NCBI RefSeq assembly: GCF_026151205.1
Contig: NC_087084.1
Span: 7,985,394 to 8,049,393 of the forward strand
Source: Bolinopsis microptera
Lineage: Eukaryota; Ctenophora; Tentaculata; Lobata; Bolinopsidae
DNA length: 64,000 nucleotides
Direction of reading: 5' to 3'
Under the pieces are notes generated by a model. The model worked only from the letters and a program-made list of their open reading frames with translations. It was not told where the DNA came from and did no database searches. This document shows, piece after piece, positions 56,421 to 64,000 of this stretch. The position numbers were made by a program, and so were the translations under genes. The stretch's first letter is position 1. Every line of letters begins with the position of its first letter.

Positions 56421-56608
56421 ACAAATATTGTTCACCTCCCCGCCAGTATCCTCATCTAATATATCTAGTTATCAATATAAAACCTAAACGACTGACCAAA
56501 GGAAACGGACAATATTTTAGAACATTCTTATTTTCTGATAACATAAGTTAATTTGCTGTTATCAATCACCTGCTGTAGTGTTATGTTTCATTTAGTACGT
56601 GGAAAACA
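56421..56608. other. Intron sequence upstream of copy G
   Basis: AT-rich intronic sequence with no gene or repeat recognised. Confidence 0.3.
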
Positions 56609-56615
56609 CAGTATG

Positions 56616-57890
56616 GGGGGGGGGGGGGGGGGGGGAACCATATTAAAGTATATTAAAGTATATCCCCGGGTCAAAATCGGAAAAAATCCAACATTTTAAT
56701 ATACTTTAATATACCTACAATTAGAAGATTTATATTCTTCGTTAAGATTTACATGATGAACTATATTTTTCACTCAGATTCGCAAGATAAGCCTGTTTTA
56801 GGACTAGTACATGAATTTCCATCCAGATTGGTCAAAAATTGGCTGAGCTATGAGCTTAAAAGAAGAAATGCGGCCGCTTTTCTTTTGTGGATGGCCGCTC
56901 AATTTCCCGATCCGTGATGGCGTATTTTTCATATTCCGTACAAGTACAACCTGGGGACGGCCCAGTCTTTACTGTTTATATAAACATGCAAATATGGCGA
57001 AGTGACATGCGGACTGCCGAGCGCCGCCCAGTTAATATAATTATATATTGAATTTGAAAATCGTGTATACTTCTATGTAACCATATGTTTATTGTTTATG
57101 CAACCTGACACGGATCTGTGCAAAATAGTAATACTAACTCAAAATAATAATAATATGCTATCAATTAGTGCCTAGTGGGATACGCACATGATGAAATTAA
57201 TAATGTACTTGGTTGGTTCAGCGCCGCGCGCCAACAATTATAATTAAGATTATCACGCAAAATAACTTTGCGCAGGTAGTCACGTGGGCGATAACAGTGC
57301 TCGCAGGCACGTACGGCGGTCGCACGCTTGCAGGCACGGTCGCAAAGCTACCATATAAAAAAAACCTCGATCGCTAACCCTTGTCCTTGACTCTTTTGTG
57401 CCTTCAGCATCTTTGAGTCATGGATCGGGAAAAAATATGCCCATATTTGGGCATACACTTTTGCCCAAATTCGCTTTTGCCCAAATTCGATAAAATTTCA
57501 ATATTTTTTAATGAGACTAACTCTATGTGAAAGATATAATTCAGTGTTTGTTGAATATAGTGGATACTAAGTAAAAAGACCTCCATGAACAAAATTGGGC
57601 AAATTGCACATAATATCTCGGTTCGGAATACTAGCCAAAATGACTTCGTTAAAATTAAAATAACTCGATCAGTTTTCAATATTTTTTCATGAACTTTTTG
57701 GAATCGATTAAGAATTGCATTTCAAGCTTATTTTGGGCAACAATTTTTGATGTAGGCCTCCAAGGAGATAGGGATATATTAAAGTATATTGTAGGTATAT
57801 TAAAGTATATTAAAGTATATCCACGGGTCAAAATCGGGAAAAATCCTACATTTTAATATACTTTAATATGGTTGGCCCCCCCCCCCCCCC
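56616..57890. mobile_element. Foldback element with poly-G/poly-C ends
   Basis: Bounded by CAGTATG at 56609-56615 and 57891-57897. It starts with a G run then AACCATATTAAAGTATATTA, and ends with the inverted TAATATACTTTAATATGGTT and a C run. Subterminal inner repeats (GGGTCAAAATCGG, TATTAAAGTATAT) occur on both sides. The interior has GC-rich islands (GGCGATAACAG, GCGCCGCGCGCC) and no gene. The exact length of the G/C runs is unreliable. Confidence 0.8.
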
Positions 57891-58157
57891 CAGTATGTTT
57901 GTAGAAAAAATAGCCGTTAGAATTAAATTAAATGATAATATATTGGAACCAAGATCCGCTTTATTTGAACCGGAGATTTCCGGTACTTTATTTTTTAAAC
58001 CCATGACCAGTCTTCGGTAATTTCACTTACGTGTCAGTTATCATAAACAGTATCTACTCAAATAAACTGATTTACCGCTGAGTTTGGGAAACAGAGGCAG
58101 CCGTGGAAAATCGGAGTTTGCAGTGAATCATGATTTTTACTGTACCCTCTTTTTCAG

Positions 58158-58211
58158 GTTTCTCGCAATACAATTAACGGAACGTGTATGGTCTGCTACA
58201 CGACTAACCTT
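58158..58211 (+). CDS. Ariadne-like RBR E3 ubiquitin ligase, exon 5 (start of RING1)
   Basis: 54 bp between TTTTTCAG and GTGAGT, phase 0 on both sides. It encodes VSRNTINGTCMVCYTTNL, whose CxxC pair begins RING1, the E2-binding ring of RBR ligases. It continues exons 1-4 across the 39-kb intron. The next exon (the Cys-Gly-His part of RING1) is not visible before the sequence becomes unreliable near 58715. Confidence 0.8.
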
Positions 58212-58714
58212 GTGAGTAGTAATTAACATATTATACATCATAATTACATATATATATATATCATCATAATCGTATATAATTTAATTTGATAATAATTGTC
58301 CTAGTGCTTCCTAATTATTGAAATTAAAATGCTTTTAAAAACACTACACAGAAAAAACCGTACCAATCTTATAATCTTGCATTAAAAATCCCAGCTTTGC
58401 AAGATTCATGAATCATGCCAATAATCTAGAACTTTACACAAAAATGTACGCTATAAATTTATTTATAATGGAGAGGTCCTCTCCTAGCCTGGGGTGAGCC
58501 ATATTAGTTTTTTAACGTGATATTGGCTCTTCCTCCCCCCTCTTCATCAGTATCCACAACTATGGACAATGTATTACGAGGTACAACACACCCAAATACC
58601 AATGGCGAAAATCAAAAATAACTTCTTACAATGCCCTACTCATTACTCAATCATATTTAACTAAATCTAATACTCTAATAACATTTGTTGACAATTTAAA
58701 ATGTACTCATCTCG
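58212..58714. other. Intron sequence of the Ariadne-like gene
   Basis: AT-rich, with an (AT)n stretch near 58251-58262. A block at about 58476-58556 (GGTGAGCCATATTAGTTTT, CTTCATCAGTATCC) resembles the edges of the palindromic modules at 17310-17450 and 56315-56450. No exon is recognised. Confidence 0.35.
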
Positions 58715-61700
58715 TGGAACCATAAGTGCCACAATAAAATGTTGTCCTGTAGAAAGGTGATATCTGAGGATTATCATCGCAAGAGTAGTCTACATGGATA
58801 GCTCAAGATTCTGTGAAGTAAGATATCATTAACAACTTCACACTTTAAAATAAAATGTATTAACTGAACCAAATTAATTAATTAATGAGGGATTTAAATA
58901 TCTTGTGATTAAACACGGTATTTCATCGGTAAATTTTCAAACCGTCCAAGATAATTCACGAGCACTGGCAATACCATGATCTTAGAAAGTAGTTCTCTGG
59001 TTTGTCTGAATGGGGTGCTGCAACGTCATTAAATGTCCAATTAATCAATTATTGTCCAATTAAAGGTCAATTAATGTCAATTAATGTCAATTAATGTCAA
59101 TGTCAGTTTGCAAAATTTTGGAATACTACCATAAATTTGACACGATATTTTTCGACCATAGATTATGGAGTTCTACCATATTTTTGCACATTAGAACGTT
59201 TATATCATCAAGTATTCACTACTACTATCACAATGGAAATGTAAATGTGAATAAAATTCAGATCATTAAACAATAAAACTAAAATAATATACGGGTTTTC
59301 CGAAATTTAATTTTTCTTAATGGGCTTGTCATCCAAGGCGTGGTTCTCAACATCATCAGAACTTAAAACCACATTAATCGAAATGCCTTCATGCACTTAT
59401 ATTTGAATAACGAATTCTTAAACAGCTAACATTACTCCTTCTACGAAAAAAAGCCGATTCTATATATTTTACGCTGTATAAGAAACCCGAATTTTTTTTA
59501 AAAATTTTAAAAAAGGGGGACCACCTCGTGGCCGTGGGTACCGAAGATGGAAGAGTTGGAAGCTGAAATTATTTTGGGTGGTTCTTTTGAACAAAGGATC
59601 AACAGATAAAAACATACTCATAATTATTCAAGGACAGTTTGTTTTTTTTGAACGATCTAACTACATAGAAGCAAAGACGTGAATATCTTGAATATTTTTC
59701 GATTAATGATAATCTCAAATTACAAGACAAATTTAATTTCAACTTAATGTCAATAATGTCATTAATGTCAATGTCAGTTTGGGGTTTTTATGGAATACTG
59801 ACATTAATTGTCTTGCATCACCCACCCCCCTGAAACTGGAATGTGAATTAGTTATACCGGACTGAGCCGTGTTACAATGAGTGAGTGTAACTTCGTCATT
59901 TCTCTTTGTGCACTTCCTGTGTTTTCGAGAGGTAAAATTCTTACGTGTGGTTGTACTGCGATAGAGTAACAGCAACATATAATAGCGATATATGTGCGAC
60001 AATGTCGGCTACCTAGCGATTCAATGTCGCTATATTGAGACGAATTCAATATCTAACGTTGTTAAGTTATGTGGATATAAAAATGTAGTTTTGGCTAAAA
60101 CTCTAACTCAGCACATCCTTTTTACGCGAAAAGGTTCTTTCATCCACTCGGTTCAGCGCTAACTGTCCGTACTGCATCTCGTCTGATGTTGTCAACACCA
60201 GTCAAGCAACAGCATCCTCTAGTTCAATTACTGAGTTTACATTTTCTGTCATTTCTCTTTGTGCCACTCTTGTGTTTCGTGAGGTATATTTCTTCGTGTT
60301 ATTTGATTAGCTACGTGAAAAGTTAGTGATAACTTATCGTAGTTTTATAAAGATCTACGTAAATAAGATATTTTTAAAGTTGGCCTTTTATTTGCCCGTT
60401 TCTTTTTCACTTTGGGACCTAGTTCCATTTAGTACCTATCAATAATGGGTGACCCCTAAGACATTGACAGTGTTTGGCAAGTGGTAAATCCGGGAGTCCT
60501 TTACGACCAGGTTGTATCAAAAAGAGTTCCCTAAAACTCTATTTACTGATACTTGATGGTGAAGCTTCAAGTAGTGGTCATGCCTCAGTATTTATTTTTA
60601 CATTTGGTTTACGACAAGGTTTAATTGTGACTAAAAGTAACTTAACATGTGCACTACAGTGAGGATTGCTATTACCAGGAAGAAACACAGTGACGAGAAA
60701 TACCTGCAGAAAGGAAATGAGATATTAAAACCTTCTGTTCAACTGGAGCAAACATCCCATCTAGTGACACCAGAGCTCCTCCAACACAAGTATGATAGGA
60801 ACCTTTACCCTGGAGATCAGCCCGGTATGTATTTTGAAAACGACAAGAAATCAGCAACTCAACTACGAGGCTGAGGTTATTGTATAACAGAGCTATGGAG
60901 AAACTGAGTGGTGGAGATATATTGTTCTTCATAGGTTTGAATATACTCATTTCCATATTATCTGGGAGATGTAACCCTTGTTAAAACAAAATGTACAGAG
61001 TGTAAGAGAGAGGCAACTAACCGAGAAGCGAGTGCGACTTTAGTACACCCAAATTGCTTTGTAAGTATGAGTGAAAATATGGTCCATATCAGGAATCAAT
61101 CAGACACTGGTTGAACAATAATCAAGCATTCGCAGCGTTGGCCAAAACTTTCCGAGAATCATTGGACCAGAGAACAAGATGGTACAATTTGTATAAGAGA
61201 TTTTGTAAACGGTTAACAGTTCCCAGTTTAACCATTTACCCCAACTTGAAAGAGCAACCAAGAAGAATTCGATAACAGAGATAAACTTTCGAGTCAATAA
61301 TGTTTCAAGAAGATTTAGAAGATTTTAGTGATTGGTGGAAAGACAATGTAAGTGAATCTAGTCTGGATGAGCCTTTGCTCTGAGTTTCGCACTCAAACTG
61401 AAGATGTTAGGAACTTATTATTAAGCGATATGTGTACAGACACGACGATTTGTTATAAGTCCCAAATGTAGTTTTATGGGTAAGTTAAAGTAAATATTGG
61501 CGAGCAAACTGCGTTCAGTAAGATTTACCTTCAGGAGCAATAACCCGAAGTCATTCCCATCACCCAAGATATACAAGGACTTTTTAGGAATTAGACAACT
61601 GACTAAACAACAGTACGACGTGATAAATTCAAATGAAAGTTCTTTGTGGATCAATGGACCCCTGGAGCCGGTAAAAAACTGTTGTACTACTACCAAGATA

Positions 61701-64000
61701 CTACAACTAGCATTTGTCAAGTGAGGAACAAACAAAATAGTGCTATTTCTGTGAAATTGGGTACACAGTATAAGTCATGACAATCCCCAGAGCATCTACA
61801 TATGCCGCTAGAAAAAGCAGGTGTTTAGCACGTTTTTGCTGTTGCTACAGAATTAATGTTGGAACAAACCATTCCTCTGAAAGCTATCTATATACCCTCG
61901 ATAGAGAATGATTGAATGAACCTGGGTTATGAATTCTACTATCGTAGAATAAGAGACTATCTTAATGACAATCAGGTGTCAAATAAATCTAAGTGCGTGT
62001 GATGCTAAAAACAGGGAGGATCAAAAGTATGGAAAATGAGCCCTAATATCCCTTTATAACGCTTATTTCAAGGAAAGAATTCACGTGTTTTTTGCACGAT
62101 AATCAAGGAAACGTTCAGGTGGGAGCAAGCGTACGAAATTAAAGACTTGAGACTTAAAGCAGTGTTAGAACTGTCCCATGTTTCTTTGTCACTTTGGATC
62201 TCATGTGACCCGTTTCAAAGTCAAATTTATAATCTGAGAGGAAGGTAAGGTTTTCGCCGATGACTCCTAGACAAGCAAGACTTTTTAGCGACGAATAATC
62301 ATCTACACAGCTTGTAAGTCTATCAAAGAACTTGAGAAATACCTCTGATTTGTCGATAATATTGTCATTCCATTCGAGAACATATCATTGAGCAGGACAC
62401 ATTGTATCAACGTTTAGAAAATGTTTCGCAATTATACAAACCCAAGACACTACAATACATGAGCCAAAAATTATCGTACATGTTCTGCAGAAGATTAATG
62501 AAAACTTAATATAATCCGATTTTGACAAAAATTTAATGAATTAAATGTTTTTGATGAGATGATCGATGATAATGATGTAGGTATTCTTTATACTCTTGTA
62601 ATAAGGAAACAGGAATTTAGATTTAAAGCCATTGGTGGATGGGATATTATTTTCAAGATATTACACGAAGATGGTGTTATCGACATATTCCCAAGAATGG
62701 CCTGCAGTATAGCATTGCAGAATTAGTTGATCTTACACCTTGATTTTCAAAAATAAAATTAAAGAGTTTTCAATCGATACAGAACATTTATATCTTGGCC
62801 ATGTCACGAGCAAGAGGTAAGTGCACAGATAATTATGTTTCCTGAAAAGGGAATATCGTGAGGATTATCATCGCATGAAAAGTCTACTTATAAGCTTCAA
62901 AATTTTGCTGAAGTAAGATGTCATTAACACTTCAAGACTTGAAAATACAATTTATTAACTGAACCAGATTAATTATAATTTCGTAATCCCAAATATTTTG
63001 TGAATAAACATCATCACGTCATGATAAATTTGAAAAGTGTAAGCTGAAGTTGTACTGCTTATATTTGGTTGTAATTTGATGATAATTCTAATAAAAGTAA
63101 ATGTATGTGATTTTATATAAGCCTGATATTTAGACGATTCCTTTCAAATTAATTTTAAAACTTTGTCACCCATTTGGATTTATGTATAGTGACCATTGTT
63201 CGTTTAACAAAATATTAGTTATGTGGTAAAAATTGCATTATACTGTTTAATATTTATTATGTGTACAACTGCTTATAATTATCACGTTTTCAACATCTAA
63301 AATTAAATATCCGGCGAAATCCGTTCAGCCCTGGTCCGGTGTAAAAGCTGCCGTAAATTCAACCGAAATATCAAACCGTCCAGAGATCATACACGAGCAC
63401 TGCAATACATGATAGAAGAGTATGTTGTTGTCATCTCCATTATGAGGGGGAGGGGTTTCGAGAAACAATACATATTTTTGCAGTAGGCAGGCTTTGTCCT
63501 ACCCGGCGCCACCCCAACGCCTAGCTCACCAGAGCGCCTAGTTTGTTGTGAAATTGACGTTAACAGTTTGACCCGTTTAATCAATTAACCTTTTAGAAAG
63601 CTCGTAAATTACAGATTCTTAATATTTGTTGCTCAAATCTTAAGTCAATGAGTTTTCTATAGGCCAGTCAATCGTCTCCACGCCCACATATCTGTTATCT
63701 AACTATATATAAATGCGAGACTATATATATATATATATATATATCTGTGCCATTTTACTGACACACGCCATCAACGTTAACGTGACGTTCTGCAAAAACC
63801 GTAAAAAGATAACAAACCTGAAACTTTTTATGACTGGGTCAAATAACTTTAATGGCCTAACCATCAGCATGAACAAATAGAAAAATTGGCCAAGAATAAT
63901 ATTTTAGAGCCCAAAATTTGGACCCGCAAGTGGTGTCCAAAAACGCCAATTTAAATAGGTACTAATCATTTTAGGTCTCTTGAGTCCTTGGCACCGTTTA
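58715..64000. repeat. Inverted, indel-rich copy of 29750-35000 (probable assembly artefact)
   Basis: Position 58751 aligns as reverse complement to about 34971, 60647 to 33105, and the window end to about 29750. Order and spacing are kept throughout, including the foldback at 33930-34720, the whole of copy C, its unique loop and the (AT)n tract. Differences are about one in ten bases, and about half are single-base insertions or deletions scattered equally over coding and non-coding sequence. Natural decay gives mostly substitutions. Raw long-read sequence gives this pattern. Confidence 0.85.
60647..62918 (+). pseudogene. Degraded mirror copy of NERD-helicase copy C
   Basis: The sequence runs colinear with copy C in inverse orientation, from ATGTGCACTACAGTGAGGATT to the terminal GAAGTAAGATGTCATTAAC. 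It includes the REMIDEPG loop found only in copy C (near 61900). Dozens of frameshifts leave no frame longer than about 100 codons. It is listed as a pseudogene for completeness, but it most probably does not exist as a separate locus. Confidence 0.8.

Larger units (their letters stand above)
18903..58157 (+). other. 39-kb intron of the Ariadne-like gene containing the nuclease-helicase array
   Basis: The donor CAG|GTAGAT at 18903 and acceptor TTTTTCAG ending at 58157 join phase-0 exons into an uninterrupted Ariadne-like sequence. From ELF to the first RING cysteine there are 27 intervening residues, matching my recollection of the animal homologues, so no exon appears to be missing between them. 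The other three introns of the gene are 452, 168 and 342 bp. The seven array genes all lie in this intron on the opposite strand. Confidence 0.75.

Noticed and set aside
58715-64000. A genuine eighth array copy in inverse orientation
   Set aside because: It is colinear with copy C, including non-coding flanks and its unique loop, with a long-read-like indel spectrum; an assembly artefact explains it better than a real decayed paralog.

Overview
This is animal (metazoan) nuclear DNA, roughly one-third GC. It has short GT-AG introns, an Ariadne-type RBR ubiquitin ligase gene, CCAAT/E-box promoters, RTE, CR1/L2 and other LINEs, Penelope and Ty1/copia retroelements, and many MITE-like elements. 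The mixture suggests a marine invertebrate (cnidarian-like), but nothing here fixes the species. No rRNA, tRNA or CRISPR array was seen.

Layout. 0-4.6 kb: non-coding, with a dense cluster of CRE (TGACGTCA) and CACGTG sites and a foldback around a (TTAC)n tract. 4.6-11.2 kb: nested transposons. A decayed CR1/L2 LINE is split by a hAT MITE with a perfect 8-bp target duplication. It is followed by a nearly complete RTE-type LINE and a mariner-like MITE split by a very young Ty1/copia TRIM. 12.9-14.4 kb: a complete four-exon gene on the minus strand (239 aa, family not recognised). 15.7-17.3 kb: a large non-coding TIR element. 17.6 kb onward: an Ariadne-like gene on the plus strand. Its first four exons lie within 1.3 kb, but its fifth exon (start of RING1) is at 58.16 kb, giving a 39-kb intron.

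That intron holds the main feature: seven tandem, intronless, minus-strand copies (20.97-56.12 kb) of a ~732-750 aa protein. It joins an N-terminal NERD/PD-(D/E)XK-like nuclease domain to a superfamily-1 helicase-like P-loop core. Three copies (C, E, F) are intact; four carry single nonsense mutations, small frameshifts or deletions. The nuclease domain and helicase motifs are nearly constant, while two loops in the helicase half vary strongly, and copies look mosaic. This is what a diversifying, gene-converting family, possibly in nucleic-acid defence, would look like. The array has been invaded by a second mariner-like MITE, a TTAA-flanked foldback carrying two head-to-head Penelope fragments, two abutting TTATAA-flanked elements and other foldbacks.

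From about 58.7 kb to the end, the window is an inverted, indel-riddled copy of 29.75-35.0 kb (gene C and its flanks). The error spectrum looks like unpolished long-read sequence or a misassembly rather than biology, so nothing to the right of about 58.7 kb should be taken at face value.
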